The notes under the pieces were generated by a model, which saw nothing but the letters and a program-made list of their open reading frames with translations, searched no databases and was not told the DNA's origin. The position numbers and the translations under genes were made by a program. A stretch of DNA of 64,000 nt, taken from assembly GCA_049840815.1 (NCBI GenBank), contig JASGJI010000020.1:124001-188000 (forward strand). Reading direction: 5' to 3'. Source of the DNA: JASGDN01 sp049840815. GTDB lineage: Bacteria > Chloroflexota > Chloroflexia > Thermomicrobiales > UBA6265. Shown here piece after piece: positions 11,529-19,950 of this stretch (positions are counted from its first letter, which is position 1; each line of letters starts with the position of its first letter).

Positions 11529-11902
11529 TTGAGTGACCCGCCCCAATCTCGTTGCGTGCGGTTCGTCGGCTCCGCGCCGCCTGACGAGCACACCTATGCG
11601 GCCAAATCATGAGCCCACAGTCTGAACGCCGATGCAACGCCGCTCGGTCCCTCCCAAACCTAGCGTTCATCCAAGGAGTCAACCCATGATTGGAGATCGA
11701 CGACAATGTGGACAAGGGATGATCTCACCCTCGTCCACATCGTGGCTCCGATCTCAAAGTCATCAGCGTCGATCCGTTAATCCTGGCGCTAGCCCCTGGC
11801 GAGGGTGAAGACTGGGATGAGGAATACGCCCGCTCCCTGACATGATGAGAGACGCTCGCGAACGGCTTCTTCGCGAACGTCGACATAGCGGTGACAACCA
11901 GA
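11529..11902. other. Intergenic stretch with one further hairpin
   Basis: No supported gene. A 13-base stem with one G-U pair spans 11706-11740 (atgtggacaaggg / ccctcgtccacat). Short frames here carry no recognisable motif. Confidence 0.5.
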
Positions 11903-11946
11903 GGATCGAAGAAGGCATGCGATCGACCGCATGCCTTCTTCGATCC
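11903..11946 (-). terminator. Long perfect hairpin after methyltransferase gene
   Basis: Arms of 19 bases pair perfectly (11903-11921 with 11928-11946) around a 6-base loop. The hairpin lies 71 bases past the stop of the minus-strand methyltransferase gene. It has no U-tract. Confidence 0.6.
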
Positions 11947-12016
11947 TGGACGCCTCGACTCACTCACCGCCGCGTCAAGTATGTCGTGGACCAACTATTC
12001 CAACCGATCACAGATG

Positions 12017-12817
12017 TCATTCGGACTTACGCGCCACCACCACGTACCGGCTACGACGCAGTTCCATCAACTGATTGACATGCTCCATCAGACCTCGATG
12101 CTCAATGGAGAAGCCCGCCTGCTCGAGGAGGTACGAGAGCGTTCCCGCGGACTGGACACAGCAGAGCGGCAGCGAGTCCACATCGGGTTCGAATTCACCT
12201 CCCTCCCAGTCTTCGCGCATCCAGTATGCATCGATGACCAGGACCGTCCCCCCAGGGCGCAGCCACTCGTACCAGCGACGGAACGCCATCAGCGGATCAC
12301 GCAAATGGCAGACAACCTGGCGAGTAACCACCGCACCATAGCGGGACGGCGGCAACTCCGCGATGTGAGTATCTGCCTCGAAAAGTGTGACCTGACCCGA
12401 AGCGACGAAATCGCTCAATTGCTCGTTAGCCTTCTTCAGCATCTCTATCGAAGGATCGATACCATCCACCTTGAAACCCTTCTCAGCCATGATCGTCGCC
12501 AGAACCCCCGTCCCAACGCCAACATCGACCACGGGAGCATCAGGAGACATCCAGCGTTCAATAATGGGATCGAGATCGCGATCCCAATGCGGGCGCTGTT
12601 CGGGCGTTATGCCGTGATCGACATCGCGCTCATATTGATGAGCGTCGCAGTCGTAGTGAGCATTGGATCGACGTTGTGCATCCACACTGATGTCCTTCCC
12701 ATGGCGGCGTGAAGCCGCAGCGTACCTCGTTCCCGTTTCGGCCCCATAATGATACCCTATCTCATTTTCAACATGTCGCGGGTTTACCAGTCTTGTGATG
12801 CCAACCGAGGTAAACAT
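12017..12817 (-). CDS. Class I SAM-dependent methyltransferase
   Basis: A 266-residue protein if started at ATG 12817 (MFTSVGITRL). The frame extends upstream to 12928, but those residues look non-coding. Motif I is VVDVGVGTGVLATIM at about residues 96-110, followed by the acidic position in KVDGIDPSIEML. The region near VTRQVVCHLRDPLMAFRRW and LRPGGTVLVID matches later class I motifs. The cytoplasmic protein probably methylates a small molecule; the substrate is unknown. The N-terminal stretch HYDCDAHQYERDVDHG with several His, Cys and Asp residues is unusual but not diagnostic. It stands alone, with a long hairpin downstream and an IS630 relic upstream. Confidence 0.8.
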   Translation of the reverse strand: MFTSVGITRLVNPRHVENEIGYHYGAETGTRYAAASRRHGKDISVDAQRRSNAHYDCDAHQYERDVDHGITPEQRPHWDRDLDPIIERWMSPDAPVVDVGVGTGVLATIMAEKGFKVDGIDPSIEMLKKANEQLSDFVASGQVTLFEADTHIAELPPSRYGAVVTRQVVCHLRDPLMAFRRWYEWLRPGGTVLVIDAYWMREDWEGGEFEPDVDSLPLCCVQSAGTLSYLLEQAGFSIEHRGLMEHVNQLMELRRSRYVVVARKSE

Positions 12818-12926
12818 CAACGCAAGCCCCAGCGGGTATTTGGGGTGTGTCGTGAGTGACAAGCTGGTGGCATGGCGACTACGGGAGCACGGGATCGTGC
12901 CACATTTCCCGCGAGGAGACCCCGCC

Positions 12927-13424
12927 ATGGCCCATCCGTACGCGTAGGCTGAGCGTGTTGCGTGGAATACCCTGATCCACCGAAGCGTGGCCCTGCACAG
13001 ATGCTCACCCGGCCTGCCTCCTGCTCAAAGCCGATCACGACGAGGCCGGCCCTGGCTGGTCAGACGCCGCAATCGTGGGCGCGCTTGATGTCAACGCCAG
13101 CACGGTGCTCAGGATCCGTCACCAGAACATCCACGTCCCTACCGCTTTGTCCGACGCCTTCCCCCAACCGAGGCCAAGCGCCGAGCGAACACGCTGGAGT
13201 TCCACAACACGTCGACGCACGGCTCCTGGCTGAACATGACGGGAAGCGAACTGAGCGTGCTTCATCCCCAATCTCCTCGCCAACGCATCCCGGATCGCGA
13301 AACCATGGAACGCGAGGGCACAGCCAGGGCAATGCAGCGGCTCGCACCATCGACTGGGCAGTTCATCACCCAGGATGCCCGTACCCGCTTACGGCTTCTC
13401 TTCCCGGCATTTGACGCGAGATAG
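12927..13424 (+). pseudogene. IS630-family transposase relic
   Basis: Reading across frames, the start resembles AERVAWNTLIHR and LLKADHDEAGPGWSDAAI, then ALDVNASTV, which is the N-terminal helix-turn-helix of IS630-type transposases. After an internal deletion of most of the catalytic core the sequence resumes with EFHNTSTHGSWLNM, ELSVLHPQ and RIPDRETMERE, the C-terminal DDE region containing the last acidic residue. It ends in QDARTRLRLLFPAF at 13424. Stops and frame changes confirm decay. No intact terminal repeats were recognised. Confidence 0.75.
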
Positions 13425-13544
13425 ACCTCTCGCAATGAGGCCGCATTGAGCACGCCAAGCCAAGTGAACTGCCCGAGGTTTCGAAAGAAGCCCTGTCACA
13501 TCTGCCGATGCAAGCGATGCCTCCGGACAATGACTGCCATGGCT

Positions 13545-13581
13545 CATGCCTCCGGTCCGCCAAGGCGAGACCGGAGGCATG
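13545..13581 (-). terminator. Hairpin after ferritin-like gene
   Basis: Perfect 13-base arms (catgcctccggtc at 13545 with gaccggaggcatg ending at 13581). The hairpin lies about 109 bases beyond the stop of the minus-strand ferritin-like gene and has no U-tract. Confidence 0.5.
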
Positions 13582-13689
13582 GACAACGGTGCGACGGCGT
13601 CGGTGAGGACCTCCGTACCGGGACATTCGGCCCCCATGCCGGCGCAAGGAGCGCCCAGCAGTGGACCGAGGGATGTCACCAGACGGGCA

Positions 13690-14403
13690 TCAGGATCCGA
13701 CGATCAGCGGACCGGCCAGTTCAAGCACCTGCCCGGGCGTCAAGTATGGATTTACGGCGTCCGGGAACGGCACCGCGGCGTTCAGCAACGCCACGTAACT
13801 CGCATGGCGAGCTTCGACCGCGTGAATGGTCAGCGCCGCCGTGAGCAGGTCTGGTGTTTGCTGCAGGAACGGCGCGGCACCGTTGTAGGCGCTGACACCG
13901 ATATCCTCCAGGACCTTCGCCGTCGCGACGAACCCCGCAGCGTCGGTGTACCCGAAATCGTACGTTGCCTCGGCCACGGGCTTGCCACCGAGCTGCGTGA
14001 TGACGTCGGTCAGCGTAGTGACGTGGGCTGCCTCATGGGCGGCGATCTCGCTTAGGCGGTCGAAGACGCCCTCCTGAAACCCGAGTCCCGTAATACCACG
14101 CGCCCCGATCGCGGCAAGCCCATCGCGGTAGAACGCGGTCTCCAGATGCTCCAGGGTGAGGGCGTAGTTCAGCACATCAACATCGCTGGTGAATGTCGGC
14201 TCCATTGCCGGGCTGGCGACCGGCGATGCTTCACGTTGGGCGGCGACGCCCGATGCGCCAAGGATGGAGATGGCGACGAGAGTGCCACCACCCACCGCCG
14301 ACTGTCGAAGCAGCGACCGGCGCGAGAGGGAATTCTGCTGGCTGAGGTGACGGTCGATAAGGTCCTGCATCATGCGTTCGACGTGGCACCGATTGGAAGT
14401 CAT
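13690..14403 (-). CDS. Tat-exported ferritin-like domain protein
   Basis: Start at ATG 14403, preceded by AAGGAG at 8 bases, giving 237 residues. A twin-arginine signal (LSRRSLLRQSAVGGG) predicts export. An ASPVASPA linker follows, then a ferritin_2-type four-helix bundle. Candidate di-metal ligands are the Glu residues in LTLEHLETAFY, the E-x-x-H in AAHEAAHV and the E-x-x-H in AVEARHASY. Members of this family are poorly characterised; ferroxidase, iron-storage or stress functions are inferred from the fold. The next gene upstream is a paralogue, and both lie downstream of the sigma/anti-sigma pair on the same strand. Confidence 0.8.
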   Translation of the reverse strand: MTSNRCHVERMMQDLIDRHLSQQNSLSRRSLLRQSAVGGGTLVAISILGASGVAAQREASPVASPAMEPTFTSDVDVLNYALTLEHLETAFYRDGLAAIGARGITGLGFQEGVFDRLSEIAAHEAAHVTTLTDVITQLGGKPVAEATYDFGYTDAAGFVATAKVLEDIGVSAYNGAAPFLQQTPDLLTAALTIHAVEARHASYVALLNAAVPFPDAVNPYLTPGQVLELAGPLIVGS

Positions 14404-14463
14404 GGGTCGTTCTCCTTGAGCCGTGAACGGGGTCAAAGTGCTGATGAACGGCAGCTGAGTGTG

Positions 14464-15066
14464 CTACGTGCCGGAGACGATGAACGGCCCCGCCGTATCC
14501 AGGACTTCTTGCGGCGTCTGTGGCGTTTCGACTGCGGCGGGGAACGGCGACATGCCGGTGACGACGTTCAGATACGCCGCGTGCCGCGCCTCGACCGCGA
14601 CGATACCGCCAGCGGCGAGCAGGATATCGGGACTCTGAATCGATGATCCCGCACCGTCATAGGCGGCGACCCCCAGATTCTCCACCGCTGCGGCCGTCGC
14701 GAGGAAACTGGCGGCATCGGTGACCCCGAAGTCGTACTCAGCTGCTGCAACGGGTTCACCGCCGAGTTGCTTCACCACTCCGGTCAGCGCTTCGACATGG
14801 GCATCCTCATGCCCTCCGATGACCCCCAACCACTCGGCGATGGAGTTGCCGAAGGGGTCCGCGCCAAAGGTGTACTGGGCGGCCAGCTTGTAGAACGCCG
14901 ACTCCAGATGCTCCAGCGTGAGCGCGTAGTTCACGACATCGATATCGTTCGCGAAGGCCTGCTGGGCCGCAGTCAGTCGTGCACTGGTCGAAGGCGACAC
15001 GGCGCCGAACCGCCGCTGATCGTGAATAGCAGCCAGGAATTCGGTATGGAGTGATCGTGCGAGCAT
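14464..15066 (-). CDS. Ferritin-like domain protein, no signal peptide
   Basis: Start chosen at ATG 15066 (MLARSLHTEF) because an AAGGGAAGGG purine tract precedes it; this gives 200 residues. It is a clear paralogue of the next gene, sharing DVVNYALTLEHLESAFYK, GGHEDAHVEALTGV, KQLGGEPVAAAEYDFG and AVEARHAAYLNVV, so the same Glu and His metal-ligand candidates are present. Unlike its partner it has no twin-arginine signal, so the two may work on opposite sides of the membrane. The gap to the partner is 60 bases, which supports an operon. Confidence 0.75.
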   Translation of the reverse strand: MLARSLHTEFLAAIHDQRRFGAVSPSTSARLTAAQQAFANDIDVVNYALTLEHLESAFYKLAAQYTFGADPFGNSIAEWLGVIGGHEDAHVEALTGVVKQLGGEPVAAAEYDFGVTDAASFLATAAAVENLGVAAYDGAGSSIQSPDILLAAGGIVAVEARHAAYLNVVTGMSPFPAAVETPQTPQEVLDTAGPFIVSGT

Positions 15067-15338
15067 CTCGACGTTCCCTTCCCTTGGACGGAAGTGCTTC
15101 ACAAGCCATCCCCTGGCGACATGCCAGGAAGGAGGTTGGCTGCGCGGACACTCGAGTAATTCCGCACATGAGGCTCGTGACGCTTCGGTCGGTACTACGC
15201 AGCTGGTGGGTGTCCTGGATCATTCCGTTGAGACGTTCGATTCGCGTATGGCGATTTTCCAGAAATGGAGTAGCGCAAGCGAGACGCCCGATACCCCAAG
15301 CGCCGCATACGGGCGGCTATTGCCCTCGGAAGCTGGCT

Positions 15339-16247
15339 TTATGAGGATGGAAGTGCCAGGAGCGATGCGGTAACGATCGGATCGGTGGTGGGACCGGGGC
15401 TGCCGTTCGGGCCTGGCTCGACGGTGATCGCGAGCGTCTGGTATTCGCCGGGGCTGAGGAACGTGGCGTAGCCGTCGGGCCCCATCGTGCCCGCGGAGAC
15501 TGGTCCGTTCGTGTCGATCAGCCAAACCTGATAGACGTGATCGGCGGGTGCGGCCGGCATATTCGTGGTGGAAAGCACCAGCAGCCTGGTGTCGGGATCG
15601 TAGCGAAGAGTAGCGCTGACCTCACTCGACAACGGCGTTGCGAAGGAGAGCGCGATGTCCACGCGCGGATCGGGGGTCGGTTCATTCCGGGGAGCCAACT
15701 GGTAGCCGGTGAAGACCGCCGCAGCGAGCACGGCAACGATCACCAAAGCCGCGACTGCACGCATCACGGGGCGATGGCGGGTGAACCCTGAGTGGTGCTC
15801 GATTGGAACCGGTGGTGCGATTGGAACGATATCTTCCGGGGCGGCAGTGAAGATCGTCCGATCTCCACCAATGGGCATGGCAGGCCTTCGACCGAGGCGG
15901 TTTGGCCCTCGTCGGGAGGGCGGCGTGATGACGTCGTCGGACGCACGCTCGGCGATCGATGGCTGCGTCGTCTCCTTCTCGCTGAGGATGGCAGCATGCA
16001 GTCGGTCCCGAAGATGGGGCGATGGCGCGATGTCCGGCAGGTCGGCGCTGAGTGCAAGCGCGGCGGCGACTTCCAGGAACTCGGCCAGATCGTCGCGCAG
16101 GGAAGCCCCATGCTCGGTGTCGAGGTACGCCATCAGGTCTGCATACTCGTTCGGCGCGATCGTGCCGAGAGCAACGGCACTCACCAGGCCTTCGTAGTAG
16201 GCATGATCGTGGTGGTCGGGACGATCAGCTGGTTCCAACGTGTTCAC
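15339..16247 (-). CDS. RskA-type anti-sigma factor
   Basis: A 302-residue protein. The N-terminal cytoplasmic part (YYEGLVSAVALGTIAPNEYA) resembles anti-sigma domains that clamp ECF sigma factors. A single membrane helix lies near the middle (VMRAVAALVIVAVLAAAVF). The outer C-terminal domain matches RskA/anti-sigma-K, with VYQVWLIDTNGPVSAGTM and EYQTLAITVEPGPNGSPGPT. Its first 23 bases overlap the end of the sigma gene, so translation is probably coupled. It likely holds the sigma factor inactive until an envelope signal triggers release. Confidence 0.88.
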   Translation of the reverse strand: MNTLEPADRPDHHDHAYYEGLVSAVALGTIAPNEYADLMAYLDTEHGASLRDDLAEFLEVAAALALSADLPDIAPSPHLRDRLHAAILSEKETTQPSIAERASDDVITPPSRRGPNRLGRRPAMPIGGDRTIFTAAPEDIVPIAPPVPIEHHSGFTRHRPVMRAVAALVIVAVLAAAVFTGYQLAPRNEPTPDPRVDIALSFATPLSSEVSATLRYDPDTRLLVLSTTNMPAAPADHVYQVWLIDTNGPVSAGTMGPDGYATFLSPGEYQTLAITVEPGPNGSPGPTTDPIVTASLLALPSS

Positions 16248-16842
16248 CTTGCTGTCCGGGGGAATCGGTGGTTGGCTGCCCGTCGGGAGCGGCCAGGGTC
16301 TGGAGTTCGATCGAGAGCTTCTTCAGGCCAAGGCGCAGGCGCCCCTTCACCGTGCCCAGGGGAATCCCCTCCCGTGCGGCGATCTCGCCGTGGGTGAGCC
16401 CGTCGAAGTATGCCAGTTCAATGGCGCGACGCTGCTCGTCCGGCAGGGTGGTCAAAGCAGATCGCACCTGCTCGCGGGTCAGCATCTCCGATACGTGCGC
16501 CCATACATCAGGAACGGAAAGACGGTAGTCCACGTCGTCCAGAGTGACGGTATTCGGGCGGCGGTCGATGGTTCGACGGCGCAGGTCGATGGACCGGTTG
16601 TGCAGGATGGTGAGGAGCCACCCGCGCACGTTGGTACCGCGGTCTGGATTGAAGGTGCTCGCCCGATTCCAGACCTGCATGAAGGCATCCTGCACAGCCT
16701 CCTCCGCAAGGGTCGCATCGGCCAGAATGCGCCAGGACACAGCGAAGCAGATTCGATGGTAGCGGTCGTAAAGTTCCATGAGCGCTCCCGAGTCCTGCCG
16801 GGAGATCGCCTGGATGAGATCGAGATCGTCCGGCGTGGTCAC
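16225..16842 (-). CDS. ECF RNA polymerase sigma factor (SigK/RpoE-like)
   Basis: A 205-residue protein starting at GTG 16842. Region 2 is clear: MELYDRYHRICFAVSWRIL, EEAVQDAFMQVWNRAS and RGWLLTILHNRSIDLRRR. Region 4 helix-turn-helix is in LPDEQRRAIELAYF and THGEIAAREGIPLGTVKGR. ECF factors direct polymerase to stress or envelope promoters. The overlapping downstream gene is its RskA-type anti-sigma, and two ferritin-like genes follow on the same strand, so metal or oxidative stress is a reasonable guess for the signal. Some self-regulation is likely, but no promoter could be assigned. Confidence 0.9.
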   Translation of the reverse strand: MTTPDDLDLIQAISRQDSGALMELYDRYHRICFAVSWRILADATLAEEAVQDAFMQVWNRASTFNPDRGTNVRGWLLTILHNRSIDLRRRTIDRRPNTVTLDDVDYRLSVPDVWAHVSEMLTREQVRSALTTLPDEQRRAIELAYFDGLTHGEIAAREGIPLGTVKGRLRLGLKKLSIELQTLAAPDGQPTTDSPGQQGEHVGTS

Positions 16843-17129
16843 GCGATTGAGACCTTCCCGAGTACCAGGAAATACGGATCGAAAGCCCCCACTGGATCAA
16901 CGGACGGTGAGGAGGTCGGGCACGGACGTTGGCAATGCGAATGCCAGCTTACGCGCGGTCCATGTGACACGATGCTTCGGGCAGGGCGCGTAGGAGATGA
17001 CGGGGATTGCTCTCGTCGGAGAATGACGATTCCCACAATGATGCCAGAGAGATACAAGAATCGCGCCACGGGTCGCGTGTAGGGAGCTTGAGTGTGCGCA
17101 TCCGCCATTCACATCTTCGCGACGGGCAC

Positions 17130-17716
17130 CTCTGAGAGAGTGCATATACCGCTACGCCGACTGGCTCGCCAATATTCCGCTGGAAGGGAATCCCACGCAC
17201 AGTCGCGCAGGAATCGCGTTCGTTGCGCTCTGCGCAGCCCTGTTGATTTTCGGCGGAGTCGTCTCCACCCAGACCACAAGCGCCACGCCAGCGGCTGGCT
17301 CAGGCGGCTAGCCGGTTGCCATTCACGAAGGAACCTGCGCATCGCCGACGGCAGAACCGGCCTCAAAGGACAGCACCATTCGTGGCATCGCCGCTGATGA
17401 CAATGACATCATCGGAACACCCGACGGCGCGACCGTGACCGGCACCGCAGTGATTCCCGTCGACTCCCGCCAGGTCACGGTGGCTCAGGACGACGCGACC
17501 ACGGTCACGATCGTCCTCGCTCGCCAAGTACCGGCCGCCACGCGTGTCCCGCTGACGGCTGCCCCGTCAGCGACCAGCATGGCGGTGCACACCCTGCCGA
17601 AAACCGGGCATGGCGACACACCGGGATCGGGTCTGCCGTGGCTGCTGCCCGGCCTTTCCGGGCTGGCGTGCGTTGCCGGCGTAGCGATGAGTCGCCAGAC
17701 CCGTCGCCACGACTAG
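17130..17716 (+). pseudogene. LPxTG-anchored surface protein with in-frame stop
   Basis: One open frame runs from about 17130 with a membrane or signal segment (AGIAFVALCAALLIFGGVV), but TAG at 17309-17311 interrupts it. The same frame continues with PVAIHEGTCASPTAEPA and a short acidic region. It ends in a full cell-wall sorting signal: LPKTGHGD, a hydrophobic stretch and SRQTRRHD. The preceding context fits an original CAG (Gln) codon changed to TAG. The true 5' end is unclear, as no good start codon was found. It could also be two peptides or an error. Confidence 0.55.
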
Positions 17717-17741
17717 CCTCATGAGGGATACGAGATGACCC

Positions 17742-17773
17742 GGAAGCCCTGCGTTGAGGATCGCAGGGCTTCC
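17742..17773 (+). terminator. Hairpin after LPKTG gene
   Basis: Perfect 12-base arms (ggaagccctgcg / cgcagggcttcc) with an 8-base loop, 26 bases past the stop codon and without a T-run. Confidence 0.55.
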
Positions 17774-18328
17774 GCTCGCCTGGTTCATTGTTCAGGAGGC
17801 GGCGCTTCGACGGCCCATTCTCGATCCCCGAGACGCTTCCTTTTGATGCGCTATCAGCCACCTCCGCAAGAGCCACTACGAAGATCGGAGAAGACGAGAA
17901 GCCGGGCGGATGCTCTCAGTCATGCGGACGACACCATCGCCGCGTCGGGCCGTCAGAGCCGCGGAGGACCACCATGAAAGATCGGTTCGGATATTCCCGG
18001 GCTAGGCCCCTCACAAGTTCGACGACCGGCAGGCAGAAACGTCCGTCCCCCACAATTCCTCGGCCTCCGATCGCATTCGCGACAATTACGTGAACGCGAC
18101 GTGTCTGAATTGGGTAGTCCTACTCACGCCAACACCTACCTTCCTCTGACATCATGCATTGGGGGAGACACGAGGCTTCGCAACGGGTGATCCCCGCATC
18201 CTCCTCAAGCACCTCGGAGTCCGTAGAGCCGGGGTCTCCATATGCCTCGGCATCTGATGTGGCGACACGCACGAGTCGGCCCACCCCATCCGGATTGGTG
18301 TCAGCGCTCGCCACAGGGGGGAGCGGTC
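17774..18328. other. Leader region before LPNTG surface gene, no gene seen
   Basis: About 550 bases with only short, unsupported frames. It presumably contains the promoter of the following surface-protein gene, but no convincing promoter boxes were recognised. Confidence 0.4.
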
Positions 18329-19420
18329 ATGTATTCCTTGTCCCGCCTTCGACCATCTCGCTCGTCTCGTTCGAGACACACACGCTATCCAGCAACTGTT
18401 CGGCACATCGCGGCCGTGATGGCGCTTCTCCTCATGCTTTCCGGATCGCTGATACCGATCGCGTCCCCGCCTTCGGGTGCCGAAAGCCCGTGCGATGGAG
18501 ACCAGGTGTTCGACCAGAGCTCGGGAGCATGCGTTGACCCGACGGTTGGCTCAGCGCTGGACGAGATCGGCGACGCAACCGAAACGCCCACGGTCGAAAC
18601 GACGGTTGTGTCAGATCTGGAAGAGGCGGTCGATGCAACCCAGACGCCCACGGCCGAACCCACAACCAGCCCTACCGACACGCCGACCCAGAGCCCTACC
18701 CAAACACCGCTCTGGTCGCTCTATGTCTACAAATACACCTGTCCGGTTGGATACGATGCAAACGGAGGCAATGCGAATTTCTTTGACGACTGCACCAGTC
18801 CGACCAATGGGGTCTCGTTCTCCTACGTCAACCTCACACAGAATCTGACCGCGAGCACGGGCGATTCGTTCCTTGGGGCAGTGGTGTTCAGCCATCTGGA
18901 TTTCTCACCGTTCACGCTGACGGAGCAGGTGCCAGCAGGAACGCTGGCGACGTATTTCCGATGCGTCCTGCCAGGGGCACCGAGTTCGTATACCAAGGGT
19001 GCCAGTTTTCAGTCAACGCTCGGACTCGGACATGGCTACGAGTTTGATTGCCTCTTCTACAATATTCCTGACCCGATGACGCCAACCGCAACTACAACCA
19101 CTGCCCCAACTGATGAGCCGACATCGACCGCCACACCGACGGATGAGCCGAGTCCTGCGTTGACGAACACGCCCACGGATACACCGTCATCGACAGCCAC
19201 CGAGATTCCGCCGACCAGTACGGAGACACTCATGTCCCCGACCGCAACCGTCGGCGGGGCGACTGTTGGCCCCACAGCGACGAGCATGGCGGTGTCCGGA
19301 CTACCGAACACCGGTCAGGGAGGAGGTTCCGGATCAATCCTGCCGCTCCTGCTGCTTGGGCTTGCGTCCCTCGCTCTCCTGACGGCGATCGGATTCCGCA
19401 CGGAACGCCCGAAGCGATGA
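18329..19420 (+). CDS. LPxTG-anchored surface protein with one prealbumin-like module
   Basis: Start at ATG 18329 (MYSLSRLRPSRSSRSR), with AGGGGGGAG just upstream; 363 residues. A basic N-terminus and hydrophobic segment (IAAVMALLLMLSGSLIPIA) form the export signal. Next comes the Cys-pair motif C-DGDQVFDQSSGA-C shared with the two large surface proteins. A Thr/Pro-rich stalk leads to one module opening YKYTCPVGYDANGG and closing DCLFYNIPDP. A second Thr/Pro-rich stalk follows. The end is a sorting signal: LPNTGQGG, a hydrophobic helix and RTERPKR. It is therefore expected to be linked to the envelope by a sortase. A stalked adhesin or receptor role is inferred. Confidence 0.8.
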   Translation: MYSLSRLRPSRSSRSRHTRYPATVRHIAAVMALLLMLSGSLIPIASPPSGAESPCDGDQVFDQSSGACVDPTVGSALDEIGDATETPTVETTVVSDLEEAVDATQTPTAEPTTSPTDTPTQSPTQTPLWSLYVYKYTCPVGYDANGGNANFFDDCTSPTNGVSFSYVNLTQNLTASTGDSFLGAVVFSHLDFSPFTLTEQVPAGTLATYFRCVLPGAPSSYTKGASFQSTLGLGHGYEFDCLFYNIPDPMTPTATTTTAPTDEPTSTATPTDEPSPALTNTPTDTPSSTATEIPPTSTETLMSPTATVGGATVGPTATSMAVSGLPNTGQGGGSGSILPLLLLGLASLALLTAIGFRTERPKR

Positions 19421-19589
19421 TCGACTGATCTCGGAAGACTCCGCCCACACCTGTCAGACAGCGCGAAACGAGGCGAAACCGTGCGTCGTGCTGACGGGTG
19501 TTCCTGGACAATCGATCATCGCGTCTCCCGTCCAGCCCGCAATCTCGACGATCCCGGAACGCTACCCACCTTCTCTGATGAGCGGAACG

Positions 19590-19850
19590 TGCGAGGGAGG
19601 GCGATCGTGAGTGAATTGGGAAAGGAATAGGTTGTCGCGAAAGCAGTCGATGTGCGGCATGGGTGGGATGCCTTCGATGCCGGTGTCGAGTCGGGTCCGA
19701 TTGTCGGTCCCGACCCATCCGGGCGGCGCCTTCGCCCGATCGTCCGAGGTGCCGTAAGCCATGGCATCCGCCCTATTCCCGCTACGCCGTCCGCATGAAT
19801 CGCTCCGCCGTGTCGTTCGTGCGGGGCGTGGGTGTACGTCTTCGTACTCT
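19590..19850 (-). pseudogene. IS481-family transposase C-terminal relic
   Basis: Translated on the minus strand this stretch parallels the end of the IS481 transposase at the left of the window. It contains TSDDRAKAPPGWV, a decayed TGIEGIPPMPHID and FRDNLFL, matching TSDDRAKALSGWV, TGIGGKPPMDRIS and FRNNLLQ. An upstream decayed stretch in another frame matches PYTPRTNGKAERF. Only the C-terminal third remains. Confidence 0.7.
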
Positions 19851-19859
19851 TATACGAGC

Positions 19860-19930
19860 ACACAGGCATGAAACCCTCTGATCAGGACGATGTCAAAGAT
19901 CGTCCTGATCAGAGGGTTCCACGCCTGTGT
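19860..19930 (-). terminator. Extended hairpin after LuxR-family gene
   Basis: A 20-base perfect stem (19872-19891 with 19899-19918) is extended by an 8-base outer stem (19860-19867 with 19923-19930). It lies about 20 bases past the stop of the minus-strand regulator gene. Confidence 0.7.
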
Positions 19931-19950
19931 ATCGCCTACTGCCGGTCGTT

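Noticed and set aside
17986..18093. Short frame beginning atgaaagatcgg in the leader of the LPNTG gene
   Set aside because: Thirty-odd codons without ribosome site quality, motif or conservation evidence.
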